In this document: positions 39,201 through 51,200 of the stretch, one piece after another | Position numbering within the stretch: the stretch's first letter is position 1 | How the letters are laid out: every line of letters starts with the position of its first letter | NCBI GenBank assembly: GCA_947579665.1 | Contig: OX388352.1 | Span: forward strand, 72,640,113 to 72,704,112 | Reading direction: 5' to 3' | DNA length: 64,000 nucleotides | Origin: Sympetrum striolatum | Lineage: Eukaryota > Arthropoda > Insecta > Odonata > Libellulidae | The notes under the pieces: model-generated | Database searches by the model: none | What the model was told of the DNA's origin: nothing | What the model saw: only the letters and a program-made list of their open reading frames with translations | Translations under genes and position numbers: made by a program

Positions 39201-42200
39201 CAATTGATTTTTAAATAAAAAATACAGCACTTACCAGATAGATTTTGGTGCGGTGATGAGAATCTTGACTTCTATACAGAAATCTTCCACAAGTTTCTAA
39301 TAAGTTGCATGCCATTTCGATAAAATGATGAGTGAAGTCTTGCAACAGCACTTTCAGGCAATGTAAAGCATCCATTTTTGAGAAAATACCAAAGTTAACC
39401 AATTCCCCTATAAACCTAATAACTTTTACTTTAGATTCAATATTGATCTGGTCCTAAAGATGTATAAGGAAAAGAGACAGTTTAATAATAGTTATATTTT
39501 CTTTCATGCAAACTAATAACAAAAATAGTCATCTTAAATTTAGTAAAAATATATCGGGAATAAGATCTTTATTAATAATTTTTGATTTAACAAATACAAA
39601 TAGACAATATAAATAGCAATAAATAATAAATTAAAAGTTAAATTCAAATACAAAAAATAGAATCACAGTACCTGTTTAAAAAGAAAAATCTCATTCCACT
39701 TTGCAGACAGAAAGAAACTACGACTCCACACATTAAGAATTTGAAAAAATTACCTTCTTCTTCACGTGATACTTGAAATCCTGCAATAACATGAAATTCA
39801 GTTCTGAAGCAATATCCGGCATGCATGGATTCAAAATAGCCACCATTCGTGCATAGTATGGAAGTAAATCAAATCGAGTGCGAGGCACAGCAAACAATGC
39901 CCTGAAATAAATAAATATCGTCAAGCATAACTTGGAGGAATTTCATATTCAAACTTTTAATGCTCTGAAAGCCAAGTACAAGTGAATGTCAAAATTTTGA
40001 ATAGACCATGAGTAAGATTATGGAATTGACTCCATTTACGTTGCAACTAGAAAGTACCTATCGAAATGTATCTCACAAAGCAACTCGAATACGTTTCGTA
40101 AAGGTAATGAATAAAAACAGTGTAATTTTCCACACTTTTATTTAGCTGACAACCGGTTTCGCTACCGGAGTAGCATCATCTGGTGATGCTACTCCGGTAG
40201 TAGTTATTATATTATAGAAGTGTGGAAAATTACACTGTTTTTATTCATGATCTAAAATGGCTTTCCACAAAGTAACGCCTGATCATCTAGATTTCACACG
40301 TTTAGTAAAGATTATGCTTAGCATATTTACTCACATACCACACACACTCCCGGCATAAAAACTGGCATGTGCATCAGATATGAGCATCTTATATGAAAAT
40401 ATCCACTAGCAATGGTATTTATAGTTAAAGAAACATAACGGCCAAAAACAAATTTCAAGATTAGAAGAATGGATTGGTAATTGTGCATCTGGATGTAAAC
40501 ATACTACCTCAAAATCTTGCGAACAAGAATGGAGGAAAAAAAATTAACATCTTCAAAGTAATAGTGAAAAAAGAGAATTTAGAGGAAAGTTTGTGGTATG
40601 TCCACACCAAGAAACAACTTTCAGCATACATTGCAGAGTTGTTCCATAGTATTCAGAATATTGTCACATTTCCCATAAAGAATGGATTATTCTTTGACAA
40701 ATTTTTCAAAGATTACTTAATCCCAAAATCCAGAGCCTAGAGATGCACCCAAGTTTAGCCCCAGTATTCGTCCAAAATCTGGTATTTGGCTTCAGCCATT
40801 GAGTATACGAATAACTTGCTTATCTTTGTTAATCAATAGTCAAATTTTGTTCTGATCAGGTTTGCGTCTTTAAAATCATCTACATCATTAGTTAAGGTTT
40901 ACTCCTAGCAAACAGGGAAAGTAAAAAAAAAATGTTTTACAATAACTTCTACTTGGCTGAAACTTCACAAGAGCGATATGTAACCCCAAATTATTCCTGT
41001 TCACACGGAAATTTGCTGTTAGACTAATGACATTTACATTAATTTGCTTAGGCATAACCTGGCAACAGGAATCTTAGGGCAGAAAAATTTGGCGAGTACT
41101 TGGGGAGGCCTACATCTGATGTTGAATTTAAAATGGCTGATAATGATAATTTAATTGGCCCTCAAGCCATAGGTACATTAGTCTAATCTAACTTAAGTCA
41201 GCTAATCTATCTGAAACTTTGTGATTTATTCGTTGTATTCATTTTTTGGTCTGTCAGAGCACTTGTAGATATCAGGAATAATATAAGCAGAAAGTTCAGT
41301 AGAGATATATTCTTTGGAAGAGGGTACTATCCCAATGTCTTGGCAAATATAGTCAGTCCTTTGTGTTAAATTTGCTCCATTTGCTTTGCATCAGATTAAC
41401 AATGGTAGCTTTTTAAATAATTCATAAGTTCAGAAATTTGTGTCATAGTAAATGAAATAGTATATTTCAGGGAACATACCAGGACCACTATCACAAAGAT
41501 AAATGTGCTGCCCACATGATTATCCAGGAGCACAAGGAAAGTTTTTCTTTCTAAAATTGACATATCAAGCCAGTCCAAAACATTTCTTTCATAGTCTTAA
41601 TTAAAATAGGGAGGAATAGTCATCCATTTCAAAACATTATCTGGTCCTGACAATGATCTGAACCCGGTTGAAAAAAAAATATATGGAATGTTATAGATAA
41701 AATGCAGAGGAAACTCAGTTTTACAGGGTCGATTCATGGGTCCCAATTCTTTTATACTTTAATTTCTTTTACTGTTTCTCTTAAGAACCCATACAGATGA
41801 TTTTTTGTCCATAGCAGTATATATCTATTATATATAAATGCTTCTCCAGATTCATTCATGTATCTATCTATTGTATATAGATGCTTCTCCGGATTCGTTC
41901 ATGCATATAGATAGGATACTAATTCACAGGCTAAACCACAAACGTCATTGATTTGAAATTTTGACGATGTATTGGCCATAACATGTTACCGCCAGAAAAA
42001 TTGCGATTTTGTCATGCGTCATGGGTTCGATTCCAGAGGGCCCCAAAGTCCCGATTTTCCCCGTTTAAATGTATTGCTTTAATTTTCGGGTATTAAAAAA
42101 AATACTACCCGGATAGGTAGAAAATCGAAACTCAAGGAGCTTATAGATATGGTCCTGATCTATCGAAAACGTTAATGACTTTTACAGAAACCATCCTGGG

Positions 42201-45200
42201 TTCAATGCTAGGACGATGCAAAAATCTGCCCTTTAAAATATATTGAGGTAGTTTTTCATTATTTTTTTGATGCACTTATCGATATGATAGGAAGTTCTCA
42301 CTCCACTGGCAGATGTATATTAAGACTCGGTTTAAGAAAAAAAATACTTTATAAATATTATATAATAAATATAATATTATAAATATTTTCTGGTAGATAA
42401 CCCGCGTGTTGTCTATACCAAAAATATAGAAAAATTATAAAAATAATAGTGCGTGATATACAACGGAAAATCTAGTTTAATTGAATATTGAACTCGGAAA
42501 CAAATGACTAAACAATACTCACTTACTAGGGCAATTTTATTATAACCAACATATTGTAAATGTTAATGTAATTATATAATTAATTTCAAAATAAGAGTAA
42601 TTATTGCAAAACATTACAGTGGTGAAAAAACATTGTCTGCATAACACAAAGGAGGAAAGCATAAAAAAGGAAACTTAAGTAATTGGTACAAGAATTACAT
42701 TAAAACTCGCAAACATAAATCTTAGTCGAAACCATAAATTCATCTCCCGAGTCACACTGGAACGAATCCATAGTTCGCAGTATTTCCACCGGAAGATCAG
42801 CAACTTTGCTTTCCTCTGTAGCTTCATCGTTTTCAGAGTCCGTTGCTTCTGTAACCTGCAAATCCCCAAATGATTTATGAAGACCTCTTTGGACGCAAGT
42901 TACTGTCACAGAATTCCAGCTTTCCGATATCCATTTGCATATTTCCTCATAAGATGGTCGCTTCATCTTCCCAGAGTTTGTATATTCATGGACACCTGCA
43001 ATCATCCATTCCTCCCACTTAGCTCGAAGTTTTGATTTGAAGGATTTATTCACCGTTAAATCAAGGGGTTGAAGTTTCTTTGTCAGTCCACCAGGTATAA
43101 TTGCTACCTTGGAGTATCTGTTGACCAATTTCTTTACTTCGGGCACTAAAGGGGCTCGACATGCATCCATAATTAAAACAGATTTGGGGCTGAAGAAAGC
43201 ATGTTTACGTTTTTTCCAAACATTATCCAACCAGGTCTTCATCATTTCTTTATTTATCCATCCTTTTTCATTTGCAGTAACAATAAGATCTTTCGAAAAA
43301 TGCCCCTTTGGAATGGTTTTCCTCTTAAATATCACCACAGGAGATAGCTTGGAACCATCTGACGTTATGCACAATACAATTGTAAAATTTGACTTTTCGT
43401 GTCCTGTCGTAGTCATGGACACTTCCTTTGCACCTTTAAGATTCACAGTCCTTGCAGTTGGAAGGTCAAAACTTACTGGGACCTCATCCATATTACCCAC
43501 ATGTATTTCTTCTCTTTCGAAAATGCACTCTTTCACAAACTGTCTAAATTTTATCACCTTGGCCTCCCAATCTACAGGTAGTTTCTGACCAATGCTTGTC
43601 GAGGCACGAACACTTAAATTATTTCTCATCATGAACCGGAATCCCCAAGAGGGATATGCTTTGAAGTCAATTATGTTTTTCTCTCGTGCAATTAGCTTTG
43701 CATGAAATAAAATTCTAGTCGTTGAGAGTCTTATTCCTCTTGATCGTTCACGAATAATCCAGTCGTATAGTTCTTTTTCGAGTGTTGGACAGAAACACTT
43801 TCTGTAGCGCATAGCTCGTTTTCCACGATGCAGTTTCTTAAAAACCTCCTCATTCTTTCGCCACTCTCTCACACTAGCTTCATTTACATTGACTTTTCTC
43901 CCTGCTGCACGATTTCCATCAACTTTTGCAAACTGAATAACTTCCAGCTTAAACTGACCATGTACGATTTGCGTGTTTTTGCTTTTCTTTCTTCCATGGC
44001 CTTACAATAATAAATATAATTAGGTACTTTTGAAATACCTTCGATACCACTTTCATAATTGTTTATTTCCTAGTTCATTTGTCCATAGAAAGGTAGTTAT
44101 AATGATTTTGCTGTGGCTTAAACAGCAACATAACGATCTATAAAGCGCTTTATGAAAAATAGTACATATTTGAAATGCGCGTTATCAATACATATATCAC
44201 AGAGAAAAAATTTTTGAAATGCGTGTTATCTATACATTTCTCTCAGTGAAGAGATTTTTAAAATTCGTGTTATTTACCAGAAAATACGGTATATAAAACC
44301 ATGCTGCTCCTGGGTTCGATGACAGAACACATAACAATTTCTCACATAAGGAATATATGTGAAAAGTAGGACGTTGTTTGGGGCAGTTGCAGACAATATT
44401 TCTGGTTGAATTATCACGCATAGTTAGAGATGGTGATCTTCTATTGTGTTGCATACGAAGTATCACCAGAAAGACCCAGGTTTGATGCTGGGCAGTAAAT
44501 ATGTCCACCATTTAAAATACATTGGGGTAGTTTTTCATTATTTTTTTGATGCACTTATTGAAATCATTGGAAGTTCTTGCTCAGCTGGAAGATGTATATT
44601 AAGACTCTGTTTCAGAAAAAAATTGAGATAAGACCTGGGTCATTTGAGGTAGTTGTAGCAAATATTTCTGCTTGAGTTTTCACATATAGTTAGAGATGAT
44701 GAACTGCTATTGTTCTGCAGAGTAAGTATCACCAGGAAGATCCGGGTTCGATGCCAGTCGGATAAAATGCAGAGAATTTTTTGAATATTTTCAATCCATT
44801 GTTTTCGAGCACCCTCTCGTTATGATGCCGACTTGAAATTAGTGTTATCAACTTGCTTGCAGTACTCAAGTAACATTGTACTCGTAGTGAATAAAGCTGT
44901 ACATATGGTGAATAGTGTTTGCAATAGTATATTAATAGAAATAAATAATACACTTACTTGACAAGTTTTCTTCGGTTATACTTTGTGTTTAAATTCAATC
45001 CAAATTCAACAGCAGCATTGTCGATCTTTTCAACATTTATGCAGTTCAAGAGGTGAGTTATAAATGAATCCATCACTATTTTTCCATTTCCATTTGTAGC
45101 ATTTTCTGGTTCTTCCATTTCTGGAAACAATAGCAGGAACATTATGAATGATAATAGGAATGTAATACATAATATTAATAATATATCTTTAAATAATTCA

Positions 45201-48176
45201 TCCATAAACTTTTGGAAAATTTCCCTATTAAGGAGAAACATTAAAACTTAATGACCATCTTAAAGCCACTAATCTCAACTTCCTAATAAAACTAAGAAAT
45301 GCTTTAATTGCCATACTATTAATACTTAACAATATCAAATAATATTTAATATCAAACTAACCTTCAACAGGGCTTCCAGAGCAAAAAGTCTTTAGGGTTT
45401 CTTCAACAATCACAGGTTTTACTTCTTCATCTACTTTTGGCTCAGGTTCACAGTAACCATTCTAAAAGATGTACGTAGGAGAAAGATAAAATAATGAAAA
45501 ATATTGGTACGCATTTATTCCCTCTATAATCATGACAATGAGTTATTAGGAAGGAGAACCATGAATCCCTTGATGTCTGTGTGTTACATTTCTGCAGGAC
45601 ACAAGTTTAGCTCTTAATATATTAATACCATTAAAGCACTCCGGCTAAAAATTAAATATAAATTTTAGACCTCCACTATCCAGAACATTGGAAGACTATA
45701 AAACGCTAGTCTATAGTTAGCCTTACTGACAGAATTTACTTTTAAAGAAATACCTTAAACAAAAGGAAAACATGGCCTGGAGAACGTAGACCAATTATTT
45801 GCTATTGTCAAAATGAGAAGAGATAATGCATGGATCAGGAATGTTTTAGGCACGTAAGCAGTCAGGCACAAAGATTTAATGTCAAAACACCCCAGAGACG
45901 TTTTCTATAATATACAGTAGGAATGGAACAGGTAAACTATTTGTGTGAAGTACTGTATTAGGATGAATCAGAGACAATGTTTTTTCCCTTATTGCCTCTT
46001 GCAGAAAAGTGGGTTTGCCTTGAATTTGCTCCACAGGATAAATATAGCAGAAAATCGTAATTTTCTTACAATCTAGGTGAGTCAATGTTTAAATATTGCA
46101 TAGTTTAGAATGAAGAAATATTAAAATGTTTGAAAATATAAATGTCTATCTCTCAAAAAGCATGCATGATGAGGAAAAACCAACATTGTATTTGAATTAA
46201 GGAGAAAAAAACTATCAGAATGAAATAATGTTTTTTGTTAAGCAGTGCTATTATTGAAAATTAAATTTTTCTCCCTTCTGGAGTTCCAAAGGAGGGATTT
46301 AAAAAGGGAAATTTATCTTAACTATGTACAAATAGGGTAGTTATTAATCCATTTGCTGAATCAGGATGAGAAAAACTACCATAGGCAGTTGCTTGTATCT
46401 CCAAAAAAATAGGATATGCTCCAATTAGTTAAAAGTGGAAGTCCTTGATAATGAATGAGGTAAATTCTGTAAAACCACCCCCCCAGAATTTCACTGTAAG
46501 GGCTGCTAGATGTTGTTCACCTGAAAGATGCTTCACTTACATCCTACCATTTGATCACCACATACTATGATTCATAACTCCTAAAAATGACTTTCCAATG
46601 TTCCATGCATCAATATCATGACAAATAATCAATATTCATTCCATTCACCATGCTTGGCAGACATTTATGGATAAGTGGCTCATGAGCAGCTGCTTTTCAA
46701 CAAAAACCAAGTCTCCATACTAAATAGCTGATAATTGTTCAGTAAGAACTTCTTCTACATTAATGGGTCAACAAATATGATAGACCTAGACTGTTTGGAA
46801 TTTATCCTATCCATTCACATTTCCACTTCAATTTCCCTTACAAGGGAACCACTAGAGTGCATAACGTGGATTTGCTTGAGACATTCAAAGTATATTCCTT
46901 GCTAAAGACACAAGTCGAAAACTTGATACCACAAGGTCTTGATGAAAAATTTAACCTTTATCCGCCAGAATTAAATCCCCACTGGTGGGATCCTATGGCC
47001 AGATTTTAATTTGGCCATTTAAAAACATTGTGCATCACTCTGATAAAAGTCACAGATCTAGCAAACCAATTCTTGACCAGTAGTCCCTCAATGTGTCCAT
47101 GACATTATGTCCTATCTGCATGATAACAGAAAAAAACAAGAGCATTACGTATTAGTAGAATTCGTCTATGTACTGATGACAGTATGTACTAGTCTTTTCC
47201 ACTAAAAACTGGAAAACTTCTAAAAGTATAGGAGGAAAATGCTAAGGGGATTAGATTTGCTAGATATATTAGGAGGTGACCTTCAAACCACTTAGACTAA
47301 CAGTAAAGTTGTGCTCTCTAACTATTCTCTGGGCAAGATATCCTCCATCATATACATAGATCTCCATCCTTTAACCCTTTCTGAGGAGGTGGCGATCATT
47401 GAATGTTCCTCCTTGAGCTCACTATCACTTTCCTCACTATCCTCTTCATAAGAATCCGAATCAGAGTCGAAAAGCACTTTTCAATTTCCTCTTGCAAATT
47501 AAAGAGGCATTTTAAAACTTTTTCAAAAGATTATAAATAATATGATTTTTTATAAAGAAATGAACTAGTGCTAAAACTTCTAAGGAAAAGAAGATGTATT
47601 CAAGTAATATACAGACACTTCTACTACCTTGAGTAGCTTGACTTTGTAGTCAACATATGAGTGAACGTAAGCAAAATAATATGTATTTTGAAGAAGGAGA
47701 GTAAAATAATAAATAACAGGCTATTAGGGCAGAGCTTAGTCATAGGATCATTTCATCTTAGGCTATGAAAGAGCTAGTGCAGATGAGTTCAACCATTTCA
47801 AGAGAGGTCGACTAAAAAATTTGTTTGCCCTTTGCTCCACTAAAATGAAATTCCAACTCTTATCTTTGAGATAAACAGAAGGATCCCTCTGTCATTCCAT
47901 GCAATATTTTTTCCCATAAGAAAATGGAACTATCTGTAAGGTGACTCTGAACTGAGCAGGCTGAATATGTGGCGCACAGCAGGCTGACACAAAAAGCTGC
48001 CAGCACACACATGGCATTTTACTGTCAAATCTGAAAAACGTAGTTAGGTAATCATGCCATCTAATTTTACAGAACATGGTGAGCCAATAACTCATCAATT
48101 TAATGATTTCAGGAGGTAGTAAGTTGATTGAGAATAGTCACGAGGATCATTCCCACCACTTAAAATGTATAGTATT

Positions 48177-48230
<54 letters not shown>

Positions 48231-51200
48231 GTTAAATTGATGATTCTATTCACTAAGTTGGATAAAAATAAGACCCTCAAGTTTATAATAATAACAAATA
48301 TTTTCCTTATGGATGAATATGAATTTTGTTTTGTTGTTGTTTGCAATGCTATTGTATTCTCATCATTTGTAAAAAAAAGTGACATTGAACTTAATTGAAG
48401 TGAAATATAAGTCAGACACCTCTACTACGACGGACAACTTTTCACACAAACAAGCAATTAGTTCCTTAAACTGCATTTAGCTAGATATAGCCAGGTAGAT
48501 ACTTGAAATATTTTTCAAAATTTGAGCTACGTAAATTAATGCTACAGCCAAGTGTACAACATATCGTCCATAAAAACACAAATTCATAAGATGATGCCAA
48601 AAAGGTTAAGAAAAATTGATCTAAAACTTCATCAATTTTATAAGATAGCAAGCTATATTTTGCAAATCTTACTGGAATTAAGTCAAAAATGATGTAGAAT
48701 AGGTATATTGATACCATTAACTTCAGCAAAACACACAGCAAATCGTTCCCATTTATTTAGTGCAGATAAGTAACGGCTAATCATTACTCTAATATCACAA
48801 AAATTCTTATCAAAATTAGCTTAGTTCTGTTAACAATAAACAAACTATAAATAAAAAACATATCAACTGTTAAGAAAGCATTGATTTTCTGAAAATAATG
48901 TGTAATGCAGCAATTTCTAAATGATCAACCTCAATTACTGAAAAATTAGTGAATACCTTGATCTCAGCTGTTGGAGCAGGAAAGTTTCCATCTTTGGGAA
49001 AGAGGCCTGGTAGAATAGATCTTAATTCAGGAGTATTTTCGTAAAATTTCTTCGACTCTTCATCCTCCCACAAACTCATTCCAACTGGAAATTCTTCTGC
49101 TTCACTTCCAGATTTCATATTTAGATCATCATCTTGTTTTAATGGCTCTAGAAGAATAACACACTAATGTTAATAATACAAGTGAGGTCGAAACATTACC
49201 CACAGTATCACTGGCAAGCATTTTCCTATTTGTGAGATTATTTGCAGTAATTTATAGATACTAGACATTTGAAATCATTCATACCTTATTGGTACTACCA
49301 ATTAATGTAATGCTAGAGGAAGTTGTATTCAGTATTCAAAATAGTTTGAAAATACTCCTTCAGCAACATGGCATGTTCAACCTGAGATAAACAGCATGAC
49401 TACAGGGAAAAACATGCATTCTTAGATAGATCTACTTATTTTAATATTGTAGCTACCATCTTCAGATTTACTTAGGCAATGCAACCCACTGGTGGGTCAT
49501 GGGCAATCAGCCACATGGTGACAAAGTACCTTTGGCACCCAAAACCCTTTTATGGATACACACTTACTTGTATGTGGTTGAAAGGAAGACATAATGTTTA
49601 CATTAACACCGACAGGGAGTGTGATTATGTTTCCTACAGACTTTTACAGCAAAATTATCAGTAATGAGAAAGAAGAGAGGCTTTCTTAGAAGACCATGAA
49701 GAGATCACTGATGAAGCCTGTGCTGGATGGCCATCAATGAAAATGTGATGCCCGTGAGAGAAGTTTTGAATTCAGACCCTCATTTGAGTGTTTGTATAGA
49801 CAAACAATTTGCAGATAAAAAGTGTGCATGAAGCTGATGCTCCAAGTGTTAACGGACGACCAAAAATTGCTCCAAGTTGAAACGTGCCAGGAGCTTCTCC
49901 ACGAGCCTTACTGAATGGACATCATTTTGACTCAGTTAATGAACTAAAAGAGGTCTGCATCAAGGCTCTAAAGGACATTCTGGAGGATGCCTACTGTGAC
50001 ACCCTCAATGCCTGGAATCTCTCTGAAAGCAATGCATTGACACAGGGGGAATCTATTTTGAAATCTTTTAATGTGTTATACTGATATGATCAATAATTTT
50101 ACCATCCACTCACATTACTCACTCACTCACTTTCTAGACAAACTCTTTACTTGTTGACCCATCTTCCCTCTTTATTTCTTCACTCAGAACCAGACCCATT
50201 GTTCATTTTTACTTTTGCATGCTTTTCAGTATTAGATTTCTTATGCAAAATTTCATGCTATATTTTTCCCATACTGATTAAACTAATCCAAGATAATCTG
50301 ATTTTTTCTACCTCATGCCTGGCAAAGAAAATGCTAAGGTGCGAAAACAGTCTTGTCCGTGCATACTAACAGATCTTTACACTCTGAGACCTAATGAGTG
50401 CAAGTTGTTGCTGACCTCTTACTTTCTGTGGTTCCTTGCTATCAGCATTTCTATATCAACATTTTACCCTTCTCTCTCCTCATGGCAATGCTTACACAGG
50501 CATGGTCCCTCCAGGCTTGGACACTTGATGCTTCACAGAACTTCGTAAGATCTGTCATCATCTGCTATCTTATTAAAGATTTTTACCAAGTAGAAGGATC
50601 AATGTTTCCTAACCACAATTGCCTAACGGCCAAATCTGCATTGGTGGCTCTATTATTTATTCAGCCTTGGGGAGATGTCTAACCAGCAAGTGCTTCATAT
50701 TTTGGAAGAAAAGAGTGCGGAAAGTTCAGATAAGATTTCTGAGAATTCAAGTGGATATACTCTGAATTTCAGTCGCAAAGAGGAAATGTTCTGTGAATGT
50801 TCAAGAGAATTGTTGGGAAGAGATCAACTGTGCTAATCTTAGTCTTCCTTTATGGCGTGATTTAGCTAGGAAAGATACAGTGAGATACTGAGATTGCAGA
50901 TGACGCCCTAGAATATTGAGTTGTTTTTCAAATAAAAGTTTAATCACAATTGTAGTGACTGAAACAAACAGTTACTCTTATGAACAGTAACTAACAGTTT
51001 CTTGCTCATGAGAAAGAAATAATCTTGATGAAAAAATCCCACTTTCAAAAGTGGGTTCCCACAACTTTGAACAAGTTTACATGTAGAGTGTACCTAGGTT
51101 TATTTATGTCGATGGGAATAATTCAGAAACCAAGCCCCAGGATGTATTTTAGTAGAAAAGAAATCAGGAAAACCTTTTTTCCCAATATAATAAGCAAAGA

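Larger units (their letters stand above)
41830..44870 (+). repeat. Composite repeat, copy 1, split by a transposon
   Basis: The left boundary has two copies of a CTATTGTATATAGATGCTTC / CTCCGGATTCATTCATG-like block (41825-41915), then ~165-175-bp units each with a tRNA B-box-like string: GGTTCGATTCC at 42024, GGTTCAATGCT at 42199, GGTTCGATGAC at 44313, GGTTTGATGCT at 44479, GGTTCGATGCC at 44745. The right part ends around ATCAACTTGCTTGCAGTA (44848-44865). The transposon 42384-44292 interrupts it. It is the inverted counterpart of 52750-53935. Confidence 0.7.

Noticed and set aside
43109..43588. 159-codon plus-strand ORF
   Set aside because: It is the antisense shadow of the transposase frame, whose minus-strand translation has clear DDE motifs.
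48095..48398. Small proteins on both strands rich in Ile/Tyr
   Set aside because: They are translations of the (TA)n microsatellite at 48181-48226.
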